In this document: piece after piece, positions 1 to 8,627 of the stretch
How the letters are laid out: the number at the start of each line of letters is the position of its first letter
How positions within the stretch are numbered: the first letter of the stretch is position 1
The notes under the pieces: generated by a model
The model's database searches: none
Told to the model about the DNA's origin: nothing
What the model saw: only the letters and a program-made list of their open reading frames with translations
Translations under genes and position numbers: made by a program
Assembly: GCF_002929305.1 (NCBI RefSeq)
Contig: NZ_PJIO01000003.1
Coordinates: forward strand, 186,001 to 250,000
Direction of reading: 5' to 3'
Source: Arthrobacter sp. GMC3
Lineage (GTDB): Bacteria > Actinomycetota > Actinomycetes > Actinomycetales > Micrococcaceae
Length of the DNA: 64,000 nt

Positions 1-84
1 GGCGGACCCAACCCCTACACCTTCCACCCCAACGCGACAGGCTACCAGTCAGGCTACGCAGTGGCGGTCCAAGCGTTCCTGTAG
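1..84 (+). CDS. SGNH/GDSL hydrolase, C-terminal end only
   Basis: Frame 1 is open from the window edge and ends at TAG 82-84. The 27 visible residues include DNA for FHPNATGYQSGYA, the typical block V of SGNH-fold esterases: the catalytic His lies in a (D)xxHPN-type motif followed by GY. No start or nucleophile is visible because the gene begins before the window. Family placement rests on this one motif, so the substrate cannot be stated. Confidence 0.6.
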   Translation, partial: GGPNPYTFHPNATGYQSGYAVAVQAFL

Positions 85-208
85 GACCCTCGAACGCTAG
101 CGCCTAACATCCTCCCACCACTCGCAAGCTCGCGGCGGGACCCTCGGACGTTAGCGCCTAACGTCCTCCCACCACTCGCAAGCTCGCGGCGGGACCCTCG
201 GACGTTAG
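84..208. repeat. 54-bp tandem repeat (about 2.3 copies) with internal hairpin
   Basis: Units begin at 84, 138 and 192, each with GGACCCTCG, a spacing of exactly 54 bp; the third copy is partial. Copies 1 and 2 differ at only a few positions. The second copy contains a perfect 9-bp inverted repeat, GGACGTTAG and CTAACGTCC, around a CGC loop. The array sits between the hydrolase stop codon and the OsmC gene. It could end transcription of the upstream gene or be a REP-like intergenic element. A minus-strand reading frame through it is repeat-derived and was not accepted as a gene. Confidence 0.75.
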
Positions 209-218
209 GCTTAGCCGT

Positions 219-701
219 ATGGCATTGGATGAGCACCATTTCGGCACCAGCATTTTTTGGACGGGCAACCGCGGCACCGGCACATCCGGGTATAGGGACT
301 ACGGCCGTGACCACTCCGTCACGGCCGCTGGTGTGCCCACGCTGCTCGGCTCGGCGGCGCGAACCTTCCATGGCGACCGGGACAGGTGGAATCCGGAGTT
401 GCTGCTCGTTGCTGCCTTGTCGGAGTGCCACATGCTCTCCTACCTGCACGTTGCCGTTCTGCACGGGGTGGTCGTGACCAAGTATGAGGACAACGCCACC
501 GGCACCATGGTGCTGAATGCCGACGGCAGTGGCCAGTTCACCTCCGTCACCTTGCATCCGCAGATTTCGGTGGCAGATCCCGCCACAGCCGATCTGGCCC
601 TTTCCCTGCACGCCGAGGCCTCCAGGAAATGCTTCATTGCCCGCAGCGTGAATTTTCCGGTGCATCACGAGCCCGGAGTGCTCGCCCCCACACAAGACTA
701 A
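219..701 (+). CDS. OsmC family peroxiredoxin-like protein
   Basis: 160 residues, a usual OsmC/Ohr-family length. The two redox-active cysteines sit in the expected contexts: SECHMLSYL about one third to midway through, and ASRKCFIARSVNFPV near the C-terminus. Family members reduce organic hydroperoxides in the cytosol using thiols. The glycine/threonine-rich N-terminus matches the beta-rich dimerisation arm. The gene is alone, with the repeat array upstream and an mscS-type gene downstream on the same strand. The ATG at 219 is the first good start after the array. The OsmC versus Ohr subtype is not resolved. Confidence 0.82.
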   Translation: MALDEHHFGTSIFWTGNRGTGTSGYRDYGRDHSVTAAGVPTLLGSAARTFHGDRDRWNPELLLVAALSECHMLSYLHVAVLHGVVVTKYEDNATGTMVLNADGSGQFTSVTLHPQISVADPATADLALSLHAEASRKCFIARSVNFPVHHEPGVLAPTQD

Positions 702-765
702 ATACTCACCGTGTCCGCGCTAGGGTTAATGCAAAGCCCCCAAAAGACACAGGTGAACACAGCGC

Positions 766-1485
766 GTGCAAATGATTCAGCTTATTGAAGACTCCAGCAG
801 CGGATTCTGGGACAACCTCCTCCGCGCCGGTTTGGCCATTGGAATTGGTCTACTGGTCTGGCTGGTGGTGCATCATTTCATCCGCCTGGTGGTCAAACAC
901 AGCGAGGCTGTCGGTACCCCGCTAGAACACAGGACGTTGCGGTGGGCGGCGCCGGTGTTGCGCAATATTGACCCCGTCCTGCGGGCCTTGGATACCGAGC
1001 GCCGGGTTCAGCGGGCCCGCACCATTGGCTCCCTGCTGAACTCCATCCTGACCACGGTTGTTGCCGTCGTGACAGGATTTTATGTGCTCCTGGCCTTCCA
1101 TGTGAACATCGCACCACTGCTGGCCAGTGTGGGTGTCCTGGGTATCGCCATCGGTTTTGGCGCCCAACAACTGATCCGGGACTTCCTCGCCGGCGTTTTC
1201 ATCACCATCGAAGACCAATACGGCATTGGCGACGTGATCCAGACCAGCGAGGTCACCGGCACCGTGGAATACCTGGGTCTGCGCATCACGCGGGTCATGG
1301 CCGAGGACGGCACCTTGTGGTACCTGCGCAATGGCGAAATTCTGCGCCTGGGCAACCGGTCCAAAGGCAACTATGTGGCACCCGTGGAGGAGCCCGCGGC
1401 CACACCTGCCGGCACCCCCGCAGCCGCCGGCCCGACGCCGTCGTCCGCGCCAGGCACCCAAGAACCAACCTCCGCTTCGGACTAG
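766..1485 (+). CDS. Small mechanosensitive channel (MscS family)
   Basis: 239 residues. A hydrophobic helix lies at about 15-40, a second at about 95-120, then the pore-lining TM3 with GVLGIAIGFGAQQLIRDFL, the Gly/Ala-rich pattern of MscS channels, followed by the beta domain (IEDQYGIGDVIQ). The C-terminal ~40 residues are a Pro/Ala-rich tail instead of the large MscS cytoplasmic cage, so this is a short actinobacterial form. It would act in the plasma membrane to release solutes on hypo-osmotic shock. The GTG at 766 is chosen because AGGTG lies about 10 nt upstream; an ATG follows at 772. The globin gene starts 14 nt downstream, so the two are probably co-transcribed. Confidence 0.85.
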   Translation: MQMIQLIEDSSSGFWDNLLRAGLAIGIGLLVWLVVHHFIRLVVKHSEAVGTPLEHRTLRWAAPVLRNIDPVLRALDTERRVQRARTIGSLLNSILTTVVAVVTGFYVLLAFHVNIAPLLASVGVLGIAIGFGAQQLIRDFLAGVFITIEDQYGIGDVIQTSEVTGTVEYLGLRITRVMAEDGTLWYLRNGEILRLGNRSKGNYVAPVEEPAATPAGTPAAAGPTPSSAPGTQEPTSASD

Positions 1486-1499
1486 AAAGCAGCTATTCC

Positions 1500-2075
1500 A
1501 TGAACGCCGAACACAACCCCGCAGTCCCCCTCACCAGCGGCACGGCCGGAAACGACGCCACCGGGGCCACGCCCATCCCGTCACGCTTCGGTGAGCCGCT
1601 CTCGGTCATGCTGCCCATTCCCGTACGCCAAGGACGGCCTACGCCGGTCCCTTCCCCCACGCCGGAAGCCGAGGCCGACTACGCGGACACCTTCTACGGC
1701 CAAGTGGGCGGGCATGAGACGTTTAAGAAGATCATTCACGTGTTTTACCAGGGCATTGCCGCTGACCCCGTGCTGCGCGCCATGTATGCCGAGGAAGATC
1801 TGGGCCCGGCCGAACACCGCATGCTGATGTTCATCGAACAGTACTGGGGTGGGCCTCGAACGTACCTGGAGGAACGCGGCCATCCGCGCCTGCGCATGCG
1901 ACACATCCCGTTTGCCGTCACACCGGAGGCCCGGGACCGCTGGCTCGCCGCTATGCGCGCTGGCGTGGATGCCGCGGAGCTCTCGCCTTTGCACGAGGCC
2001 ACGCTGTGGGACTACATCGAACGCGCCGCGGCCTCACTGGTGAACTCCCCCTCGGATCCGTCGCAGCAGCCCTAG
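1500..2075 (+). CDS. glbO: Truncated hemoglobin, group II (GlbO-like), with N-terminal extension
   Basis: 191 residues. The globin core runs from about residue 60 (YADTFYGQVGGHETF) to 180. FYQGIAADP supplies the B10-type tyrosine, RMRHIPF holds the proximal His (about residue 135), and RDRWLAAM supplies the Trp typical of trHbO proteins. The first ~55 residues are an unstructured Pro/Ser/Thr-rich extension absent from the ~130-residue mycobacterial GlbO. The family binds O2/NO and is linked to oxidative and nitrosative stress. The ATG at 1500 lies 14 nt after the mscS stop. A longer in-frame reading exists upstream but would overlap mscS and is less likely. Confidence 0.85.
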   Translation: MNAEHNPAVPLTSGTAGNDATGATPIPSRFGEPLSVMLPIPVRQGRPTPVPSPTPEAEADYADTFYGQVGGHETFKKIIHVFYQGIAADPVLRAMYAEEDLGPAEHRMLMFIEQYWGGPRTYLEERGHPRLRMRHIPFAVTPEARDRWLAAMRAGVDAAELSPLHEATLWDYIERAAASLVNSPSDPSQQP

Positions 2076-2095
2076 CCCCTGGCATCGGTCGTCGC

Positions 2096-2155
2096 CGCGC
2101 CCGTTCCCCCTTATCGCTACAGTTCTACGTGTAGCGATAAGGGGGACCGGGCGCG
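2096..2155. terminator. Strong bidirectional terminator hairpin
   Basis: Two 26-nt arms (2096-2121 and 2130-2155) pair with a single mismatch around an 8-nt loop. The core CCCCCTTATCGCTACA is perfectly mirrored. It lies exactly between the convergent globin gene and the minus-strand gene ending at 2186. There is no long T-run, but stem length and position argue for termination on both strands. Confidence 0.8.
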
Positions 2156-2185
2156 AATTTCGTTAAAGCAGGGGAACGCGGTCCG

Positions 2186-2854
2186 CTAAAGGATCGATTT
2201 GGGACGGACCAGGATGTGGCCGCGTGATGTGGTCAGGCGCAGCCATTTGTGGGAGCGGAACACGGTGCCGCTCTCCCCGGGCGCCACGAACCCCAACGCG
2301 TAGGCGGCGAAGGCTGCACCACCGGGCAGTTCCCCGGGGATGCCGTCGATGGGGCGGCCCCAGACGGCGGCACGGGCATTGTTGACAATCAGCGCACCGG
2401 GATTTATCGGGATGATCTGGCCAATTTCCTGCACCCCGTCCTTGGCTACCTGTATCAGTGTGTCAGCGGAGACCGTGGCAATTTCCTCCCACGCGCTGCG
2501 TGGTGCGCTGACGGCGGCCCACGACTCATTCACCGTCATGGGCGGGACGGGCAGTGCCGTTTCATCGGCATCCATGCGGGCCAGCCTGTCGGCTACCGAG
2601 GCCAGGCTCACCGTGACGTCAAGGGGCCAGGCGGCGCTCAGTGCCATGGTGCGCAGCCCCAGAATCGTGGGTGTCCCTTCACCCAGGAGCTTCGGGCGCA
2701 TGACGCACACATAAGCGGCAAGGACCGGGCCTGCCCCCTGAAGCCGGATGGCGCCGTCGTCGGCTGTACGGGCGCGGGTCACAAAGGTGCGCAGGTCAGC
2801 AACGGTTCCGGCGTCGGCCAGCTGGAGGTCATCAATGTTGGTGGCCGTAGTCAT
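2186..2854 (-). CDS. Hypothetical protein
   Basis: 222 residues with no signal peptide or clear membrane helix, and no motif I can assign to a family. The frame is uninterrupted with high GC at third positions and matches its neighbours, so it is very likely real. Its ATG directly abuts the stop codon of the upstream thioesterase gene (2855), so the two are translationally linked, and the thioesterase is the only context clue. The C-terminus (GTVFRSHKWLRLTTSRGHILV) has a beta-rich look. No function is proposed. Confidence 0.7.
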   Translation of the reverse strand: MTTATNIDDLQLADAGTVADLRTFVTRARTADDGAIRLQGAGPVLAAYVCVMRPKLLGEGTPTILGLRTMALSAAWPLDVTVSLASVADRLARMDADETALPVPPMTVNESWAAVSAPRSAWEEIATVSADTLIQVAKDGVQEIGQIIPINPGALIVNNARAAVWGRPIDGIPGELPGGAAFAAYALGFVAPGESGTVFRSHKWLRLTTSRGHILVRPKSIL

Positions 2855-3370
2855 TTAGTGTGCTCCTGCTGTGGGGGTGGAAGGTTCGACGGCGGCGCCC
2901 GGCATAGTGGCCCGGCGCCTGAACAGTACGGGGTCACCGCGCCAAGTTTCCAGGGCCTCACGCTGGTGCGGGGTGAGGCGCACGGGACGCCCGGTCTCGC
3001 GAGAGACCAGCACCATGGACGTGGCCGCCTGCGCGTAGACCACCGATGTATCGGCCTCGGTAACTGTGTACCCGAAATCGTAGCTTGAACCACCAATGTT
3101 GGTTACCCAAGTATTGACGAAAATGGGTTCGGTGCGGAAAGCGATGGGGGCCACGTACTCGATCTCGTTGCGACCCACCAGAGTGAAGAACTCATCGCCG
3201 ATGAGGCCGTCGAAACTGCTGGTGGTGCCGTCTTCAAACTGCAGCGGTGTGTGCATGAGCTGCACGCGAGCATCTTCTAGATACTGCAGATACACCACGT
3301 TGTTCACATGGTGATAGGCGTCGATGTCGCCAAAACGAACTTGCAGGGAGATCTGAATTGCCTGGGCCAT
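2855..3370 (-). CDS. Hotdog-fold acyl-CoA thioesterase (4HBT type)
   Basis: 171 residues. The N-terminal RFGDIDAYHHVNNVVYLQYLEDAR is the 4-hydroxybenzoyl-CoA thioesterase signature: an active-site Asp in DxD, HVNN, then the long hotdog helix. EYVAPIAF and TSMVLVSRETGRPVRLT complete the fold. The protein hydrolyses acyl-CoA thioesters in the cytosol; chain length is not predictable. It is first in a two-gene minus-strand unit with the hypothetical gene that follows without a gap. The TesB-type gene at 3486 is transcribed away from it, so two unrelated thioesterases lie back to back. Confidence 0.85.
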   Translation of the reverse strand: MAQAIQISLQVRFGDIDAYHHVNNVVYLQYLEDARVQLMHTPLQFEDGTTSSFDGLIGDEFFTLVGRNEIEYVAPIAFRTEPIFVNTWVTNIGGSSYDFGYTVTEADTSVVYAQAATSMVLVSRETGRPVRLTPHQREALETWRGDPVLFRRRATMPGAAVEPSTPTAGAH

Positions 3371-3485
3371 GCCTTCATCATGTCAAAGCTGGCTGGCCCC
3401 ACCAAGCCAAGTGATGACGGCCACCCGCTCTCATGCCGCAGTTCCCATTTGTACCGGTGCACGGCTGACACATAGAGTCGCATTC

Positions 3486-4394
3486 ATGAACGCCACATCT
3501 GCCGATTTTGACCCCATGGATACCTTGCTGCACATTTTGGAGCTTTCCGATGCCGGCGGCGCCCACACTGACGAGGATATTTTCGTTGGTCCCGGTGATG
3601 CCAACGCGCCCAGGCCTAGGCTGTTCGGCGGGCAGGTGCTGGCCCAGTCACTCGTTGCGGCTGCGAAAACCGTGGACGAGGACCGCCTGGTGCACTCGAT
3701 GCACGGCTATTTCCTGCGCCCCGGCGATGCTGCCTCCCCCATCACTTTCGGTGTTCAACGGTTGCGAGATGGGCGCTCATTTTCGGCCCGGCGCACCCAC
3801 GCCTACCAGAATGGCACGCCGATTCTGTCCTTGATCGCCTCATTCCAGACCCCTGATTCGGGGATTGAGCATCAGGAACCAATGCCGGAAGGAATCCCGG
3901 CACCTGAGACATTGCCCACCTCCGCGCAACTGCTGGGGGGCATCGATCACCCGGTAGCGCAGGCGTGGGCTTATGAGCGTCCCTTCGATATCCGTCACGT
4001 GGGCGACAACATCTACTTTGATGTCAAGGGCGAGCACGTGGCGCACCAGGCCGTCTGGCTCAAGACTCTGGGCCCCATGCCCGAGGACCAAAACCTTCAC
4101 CGGGCTGCCCTGGCCTATGCCAGCGATTACACGCTGCTGGAGCCATCGCTTCGCCGGCATGGCATCAGCTGGGCCACCCCCGGGTTGAGTGTAGCGAGTC
4201 TCGACCATGCCATGTGGTGGCACCGTGAGGTCCGCGTCGATGAATGGCTGCTGTACGTCGCCCAGTCCCCCAGTGCCTCCGGTGCCCGCGGGCTGAACTT
4301 TGGCCGTTTTTACAACCGCGACGGCAAACTGGTTGCCTCTGTTGCCCAAGAGGGCATGATGCGGCTGCCGGCAGGTACCCCCGGGATCGACTAG
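3486..4394 (+). CDS. tesB: Acyl-CoA thioesterase II (TesB family, double hotdog)
   Basis: 302 residues, close to the usual ~290 for TesB. LFGGQVLAQSLVAAAKTV and HSMHGYFLRPGDAASPI mark the first hotdog. The second contains DHAMWWHREVRVDEWLLY and GLNFGRFYNRDGKLVASVAQEG, a canonical TesB C-terminus. It hydrolyses medium- and long-chain acyl-CoA in the cytosol. The ATG at 3486 is chosen because the upstream in-frame extension lacks family character and would overlap the divergent thioesterase promoter region. Confidence 0.88.
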   Translation: MNATSADFDPMDTLLHILELSDAGGAHTDEDIFVGPGDANAPRPRLFGGQVLAQSLVAAAKTVDEDRLVHSMHGYFLRPGDAASPITFGVQRLRDGRSFSARRTHAYQNGTPILSLIASFQTPDSGIEHQEPMPEGIPAPETLPTSAQLLGGIDHPVAQAWAYERPFDIRHVGDNIYFDVKGEHVAHQAVWLKTLGPMPEDQNLHRAALAYASDYTLLEPSLRRHGISWATPGLSVASLDHAMWWHREVRVDEWLLYVAQSPSASGARGLNFGRFYNRDGKLVASVAQEGMMRLPAGTPGID

Positions 4395-4506
4395 AAAAGT
4401 CTTTTCGCCCCGGCTGTCGATTTTCGGTGATGTCATCCGTCTAATGAGTGTTAAGTTCGAAAAAGGGCTGGCACCATCCAGCCGATTCATTTGCGAAAGG
4501 CACATC

Positions 4507-4875
4507 ATGAGCGTGCAATATTTGGCCATCATCGTCGAATCAACTTTTGACCCGTCTGCGGTGACGAAGGAGATGTGGGAATCTGCCATGACTGCGCACA
4601 CCGCGTTTGCAGCCGCCGTCGAGACAGCCGGTGGCATGGCGTTGAAGACCGCCGGATTGCAGCATGAAGGGGCGTTCACCGTCACGCCGCCGCGTGATGG
4701 TCGCCCCGCCGTCGTCACGGACGGACCTTTCGCCGAGGCCCGGGAGGTCAACCACGGCATGTACTTGCTGGAACTGCCCGACGATGCACCCATCAGGGAG
4801 CTCGCGGCAGCCATCCCCTCGGGCGGCCACGTGGAAATCTATCCGTTGGCCCACGATGCGGATTACCCTGTGTAG
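4507..4875 (+). CDS. YCII/DGPF-domain protein
   Basis: 122 residues. The DGPF signature is present in VVTDGPFAEAREVNHGMYLLELP. YCII-related proteins adopt a ferredoxin-like fold; their biochemical role is not established. The gene precedes an ECF sigma gene by about 60 nt, the conserved arrangement of the ECF42 group, whose members are encoded next to DGPF proteins. The ATG at 4507 is preceded by GAAAGG; a longer in-frame start at 4444 lacks family similarity at its N-terminus. Confidence 0.85.
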   Translation: MSVQYLAIIVESTFDPSAVTKEMWESAMTAHTAFAAAVETAGGMALKTAGLQHEGAFTVTPPRDGRPAVVTDGPFAEAREVNHGMYLLELPDDAPIRELAAAIPSGGHVEIYPLAHDADYPV

Positions 4876-4934
4876 CTGCCCTTTTAGTGGAGGCTGGCCT
4901 GGCTCTGGGTTGGAACCCGGTGTAGAACTTAATC

Positions 4935-6170
4935 GTGGAATCTGGGCTGGAGGAGGTATTCCGGCGCGATTGGCCCTCGATGGTGGGAGCCGTCGCCCGG
5001 TACACCTCTGACCTCGCATTGGCCGAGGACGTCGTCCAGGAAGCCTTCGAAAGGGCTCTGCAATCGCCCGTCTTGTTGCGCAATCCCACTGCGTGGATCA
5101 CCACAACGGCCCGCCACATAGCCATTGATCGAATCCGCAGCGACCGGTCCTTGGCGCGTTCCCTGTCGAAACTGGCCCACTCCGTCGCTGAGCTGGGAGG
5201 TGAACCTGAAACTTTGGAAACCTTTCTTGGGGACGAGCGCTTGGTGCTCATCGCCCTCATTGCCGTTCCCGGGATCCGTGAAGAGGACAGGCTCGCCCTG
5301 GCGCTGCGATTTGTCTGCGGGGTCCCCACCAGTGACATTGCAACAGTACTTTTGGTGCCTCCGACCACGCTGGCCGCACGCCTGACCCGGGCCAAGAAGC
5401 GCCTGCACGCCAATCCCGGACTGATTCAGCTTGAGGGTCCGGCGACCGCGGTCACCATTGGCCAACGCCTAGATATTGTCCTAGATACGGTGTTCCTTCT
5501 CTATACGGCAGGGTATTCCTCGCCGCTGGGTTCAGTGGCCCGCGCTACCGCCCTTCAGCTGAGTCGTGAATTGGCCGCACTTTTCCCTGAACACCTGGAG
5601 ACGCAAGGACTATTGGCCCTGATCCTACTCACGGAGGCTCGCAGGCCGCCGGCAGACTTCCGGCACGGGGCGTCGATGGCTGGCGATGACGACGTCGACC
5701 TGGAGGACTCCAATCGTTCCCAGTGGAATTCACCCCTCATCAACGAAGGCCTGTTGCTTGCCGCGGCCGCCCTGGCCGGAGGTGGTCGGTTCTCCTTGAT
5801 GGCGGGGATCTCCGGGCTTCACGACGTGGCGGCCCGCTGGGAGGATACCGAGTGGGATGCCATCGCCGCTCTCTACGACGGGCTACTTGGCATTTGGCCG
5901 GTGGCCTCAGTGGCGCTCAACCGAACCATTGCGCGGTCCATGATGGCCGACGTCGGGCCTTCACTGGCGTTGGCAGAACTTGACTCGGACTTTCCTCGCT
6001 ATAGTGGGCAACTCAGATGGCAGGCATGGGCGGCGCGGGCCGATATGCTTCGGCGGCTTGGCCTAGGAAGTGAGGCGGCCAATGCCTACCGTTGCGCTCT
6101 AGAGGGAGCACTCGACGACGGCGACCGGACGTTTCTCTTGCGCCGCATCCGTGAGTTGAAGGGCAAATGA
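4935..6170 (+). CDS. ECF42-type RNA polymerase sigma factor with large C-terminal extension
   Basis: 411 residues, about twice a normal ECF sigma factor. Region 2 (AEDVVQEAFERAL, then NPTAWITTTARHIAIDRIR) and region 4 (LALALRFVCGVPTSDIATVL, LAARLTRAKKRL) fill the first ~170 residues. The rest is an alpha-helical, TPR-like extension typical of sigma factors paired with DGPF proteins, which usually lack an anti-sigma factor. In that group the extension is needed for activity. The GTG at 4935 gives a standard N-terminus. The upstream YCII gene is the probable co-transcribed partner and target. Confidence 0.87.
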   Translation: MESGLEEVFRRDWPSMVGAVARYTSDLALAEDVVQEAFERALQSPVLLRNPTAWITTTARHIAIDRIRSDRSLARSLSKLAHSVAELGGEPETLETFLGDERLVLIALIAVPGIREEDRLALALRFVCGVPTSDIATVLLVPPTTLAARLTRAKKRLHANPGLIQLEGPATAVTIGQRLDIVLDTVFLLYTAGYSSPLGSVARATALQLSRELAALFPEHLETQGLLALILLTEARRPPADFRHGASMAGDDDVDLEDSNRSQWNSPLINEGLLLAAAALAGGGRFSLMAGISGLHDVAARWEDTEWDAIAALYDGLLGIWPVASVALNRTIARSMMADVGPSLALAELDSDFPRYSGQLRWQAWAARADMLRRLGLGSEAANAYRCALEGALDDGDRTFLLRRIRELKGK

Positions 6171-6183
6171 ACCACTCCATGAA

Positions 6184-6220
6184 TAGCAATGGCCGGCCCT
6201 TGCGGGACCGGCCATTGCTA
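6184..6220. terminator. Bidirectional terminator hairpin
   Basis: Perfect 13-bp arms TAGCAATGGCCGG (6184-6196) and CCGGCCATTGCTA (6208-6220) around an 11-nt loop, followed by a short T-rich stretch. It separates the convergent sigma-factor gene and ettA. Confidence 0.85.
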
Positions 6221-6290
6221 TTTACTTTGGGACCCAAACTTGCCAAGTTCCCGGGAAATCGCGAAGCGGTTTCCCGGGAGGCTGAGTGTA

Positions 6291-7973
6291 CTAGTCGCGG
6301 GTCAGGCGGCGGTGGGTGACCCGGTGCGGACGCGCGGCGTCGGCGCCGAGGCGCTCGACCTTGTTCTCCTCGTAGGAGTCAAAGTTGCCTTCGAACCAGT
6401 GCCAGTTGGCCGGGTTTTCGTCCGTGCCTTCATAGGCCAGGATGTGGGTGGCCACCCTGTCAAGGAACCAGCGATCGTGAGATACCACCACGGCGCAGCC
6501 GGGGAATTCCAACAGCGCATTTTCCAGGCTGCTGAGGGTTTCCACGTCAAGGTCGTTAGTGGGCTCATCGAGGAGCAGCAAGTTGCCACCCTGCTTGAGG
6601 GTCAGGGCCAGGTTCAAGCGGTTGCGCTCACCACCGGAGAGCACACCTGCCTTCTTCTGCTGGTCCGGGCCCTTGAAACCGAAGGCTGCAACGTAGGCCC
6701 GTGAGGGCATTTCCACGTTGCCGACCTGAATGTAGTCCAGGCCGTCCGAGACGACCTCCCACAGAGTCTTTTCGGGGTCGATGCCGCCGCGGCTCTGGTC
6801 GGCGTAGGAGATCTTGACGGTCTCGCCCACCTTGAGCTCGCCGCCGTCGAGCGGTTCCAGGCCAACGATGGTCTTGAACAGGGTGGACTTACCCACACCG
6901 TTCGGGCCAATGACGCCAACGATGCCGTTACGCGGCAGCGTGAAGGAGAGCCCATCAATGAGGACGCGGTCGCCGAAGCCCTTCTTGAGGTTCTCGGCTT
7001 CCAGAACAATCCCACCCAGGCGCGGGCCCGGCGGAATCTGAATTTCTTCGAAGTCAAGCTTGCGCGTGCGGTCAGCCTCGGCAGCCATCTCCTCGTAGCG
7101 GGCCAGACGAGCCTTGGACTTTGTCTGGCGGCCCTTGGCGTTGGAGCGAACCCACTCGAGTTCCTCGGTGAGGCGCTTTGCCTGCTTGGCGTCCTTCTTG
7201 CCCTGAACTTCCAAACGAGCGCGCTTCTTCTCCAGGTAAGTGGAGTAGTTGCCCTCGTAGGGGTACAGGTGGCCGCGGTCGACTTCGGCGATCCATTCGG
7301 CCACGTGATCGAGGAAGTAACGATCGTGGGTCACGGCGAGGACTGCGCCGGCGTAGTTCTTCAGGTGCTGTTCGAGCCAGTTAACGGACTCAGCGTCAAG
7401 GTGGTTAGTGGGCTCATCAAGGAGCAGCAGATCCGGCTTTTGCAGCAGGAGCTTACACAAGGCCACACGTCGTCGCTCACCACCGGAGAGCACCGTAACG
7501 TCGGAGTCGCCCGGCGGGCACTGCAGTGCGTCCATGGCCTGCTCGAGCTGGGAGTCAATGTCCCAAGCGTCGGCAGCGTCAATGGCTTCCTGCAGCTTGC
7601 CCATTTCCTCGAGCAGAGAATCGAAGTCAGCGTCGGGGCTGGCCATTTCCTCGGAAATTTCGTTGTACCGGGTGATCTTGGAGTAGATCTCGCCGACACC
7701 TTCCTGGACGTTGCCCAGGACCGTCTTTTCCTCGTTCAGCGGCGGTTCCTGGAGCAAAATGCCCACGGTGTAACCGGCGCTGAGGCGGGCCTCGCCATTG
7801 GAGGGGGTGTCCAGTCCAGCCATGATCTTCAAGATGGTGGACTTACCGGCACCATTGGGTCCTACGACGCCAATCTTGGCACCCGGGAAGAAAGACATGC
7901 TTACGTTGTCAAGAATGAGTTTGTCGCCAACAGCCTTGCGGGCGTTGGACATCGTGTAAATAAATTCCGCCAT
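6291..7973 (-). CDS. ettA: ABC-F translational throttle EttA
   Basis: 560 residues, close to E. coli EttA (555), with two ABC domains and no membrane segment. Walker A motifs are GPNGAGKST (from residue 38) and GPNGVGKST; signatures are LSGGERRR and LSGGERNR; both Walker B motifs read LLLLDEPTN(H/D)LD. Between them is the linker with charged, helix-forming sequence (KKRARLEVQGKKDAKQAKR). EttA binds the ribosomal E site and gates elongation according to the ATP/ADP ratio. The ATG giving MAEFIYTMSNARK is chosen over a GTG 36 nt upstream because it matches the family N-terminus. It is the last of three minus-strand genes. Confidence 0.93.
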   Translation of the reverse strand: MAEFIYTMSNARKAVGDKLILDNVSMSFFPGAKIGVVGPNGAGKSTILKIMAGLDTPSNGEARLSAGYTVGILLQEPPLNEEKTVLGNVQEGVGEIYSKITRYNEISEEMASPDADFDSLLEEMGKLQEAIDAADAWDIDSQLEQAMDALQCPPGDSDVTVLSGGERRRVALCKLLLQKPDLLLLDEPTNHLDAESVNWLEQHLKNYAGAVLAVTHDRYFLDHVAEWIAEVDRGHLYPYEGNYSTYLEKKRARLEVQGKKDAKQAKRLTEELEWVRSNAKGRQTKSKARLARYEEMAAEADRTRKLDFEEIQIPPGPRLGGIVLEAENLKKGFGDRVLIDGLSFTLPRNGIVGVIGPNGVGKSTLFKTIVGLEPLDGGELKVGETVKISYADQSRGGIDPEKTLWEVVSDGLDYIQVGNVEMPSRAYVAAFGFKGPDQQKKAGVLSGGERNRLNLALTLKQGGNLLLLDEPTNDLDVETLSSLENALLEFPGCAVVVSHDRWFLDRVATHILAYEGTDENPANWHWFEGNFDSYEENKVERLGADAARPHRVTHRRLTRD

Positions 7974-8092
7974 ACCCCTAAGGCTAGTGGGTGCGGGGCG
8001 ATAACTCACATTTCTCTGTCATGTCCGCGGCGCGTCCATGACCGCCCAGTTTCCAGACCGGCGCCATGCTAACCATTTGGGAGGCTGCCGCG

Positions 8093-8596
8093 CTAGTGCT
8101 GGTCGCCTACAAAGCACCGACCGGAGGCAAGGATGGGCAGGATAGTCACGGCGGCCTTGCCGTCCCGTACTTGACCAATGACACATGCTGATTCGACAGG
8201 GGACGCAGCTTCTATGGCATCCACAGCCAAGCCGGTAGGCGTGATATCGATTGAGACCTCGACTTTTTCCTGCACTGCACCGGCTTCAAGCATGGCTGCC
8301 ATCATCTGGTCCCTGTTGGGTGCCTTGGTGGTGGCCGACAATTTGTCCAGTGACGTCTGAACTCGATCAGCAAAGGCCTGCTCCGCAGTGGGCGGCTGCG
8401 CGGGAGTAGCCGGGTCAGTCGCAGCTTCCGCACTGGCCGATGGCAGGCTTGGTGCGGGAGCCGGAGATCCGGCTGTGGGCAACGAACACCCTGCTGTGGC
8501 CAGGGCGGCAGCGAAAACCAGAGACACGGAAACCGCGCGCAGCCGCCGAAGGGTTGGCAGCGAGGACTGGCGGGGAGTCAGGTTATCCAAAGTCAC
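8093..8596 (-). CDS. Predicted small lipoprotein
   Basis: 167 residues from the GTG at 8596. The N-terminus is basic (TLRRLRAV) followed by a hydrophobic stretch and the lipobox LATAGCS, so the protein is predicted to be lipidated and held on the outer face of the membrane. A Pro/Ala/Ser-rich linker follows, then a compact domain (AFADRVQTSLDKLSATT... to GRCFVGDQH) with two cysteines that could form a disulfide. A longer reading frame to 8710 would bury the signal peptide, so it is rejected. Function is unknown. Confidence 0.7.
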   Translation of the reverse strand: MTLDNLTPRQSSLPTLRRLRAVSVSLVFAAALATAGCSLPTAGSPAPAPSLPSASAEAATDPATPAQPPTAEQAFADRVQTSLDKLSATTKAPNRDQMMAAMLEAGAVQEKVEVSIDITPTGLAVDAIEAASPVESACVIGQVRDGKAAVTILPILASGRCFVGDQH

Positions 8597-8627
8597 CCCG
8601 CCATTCTGCCACGGCTGGCGGATCCCT

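Noticed and set aside
84..208. CRISPR array
   Set aside because: Units are tandem copies without variable spacers, only about 2.3 copies, and no cas genes are near.
54..695. Long minus-strand frame across the repeat array and OsmC gene with a repeated NVRGSRRELASGG peptide
   Set aside because: The peptide repeat is only the translation of the 54-bp DNA repeat, and the rest is antisense to a clear OsmC gene.
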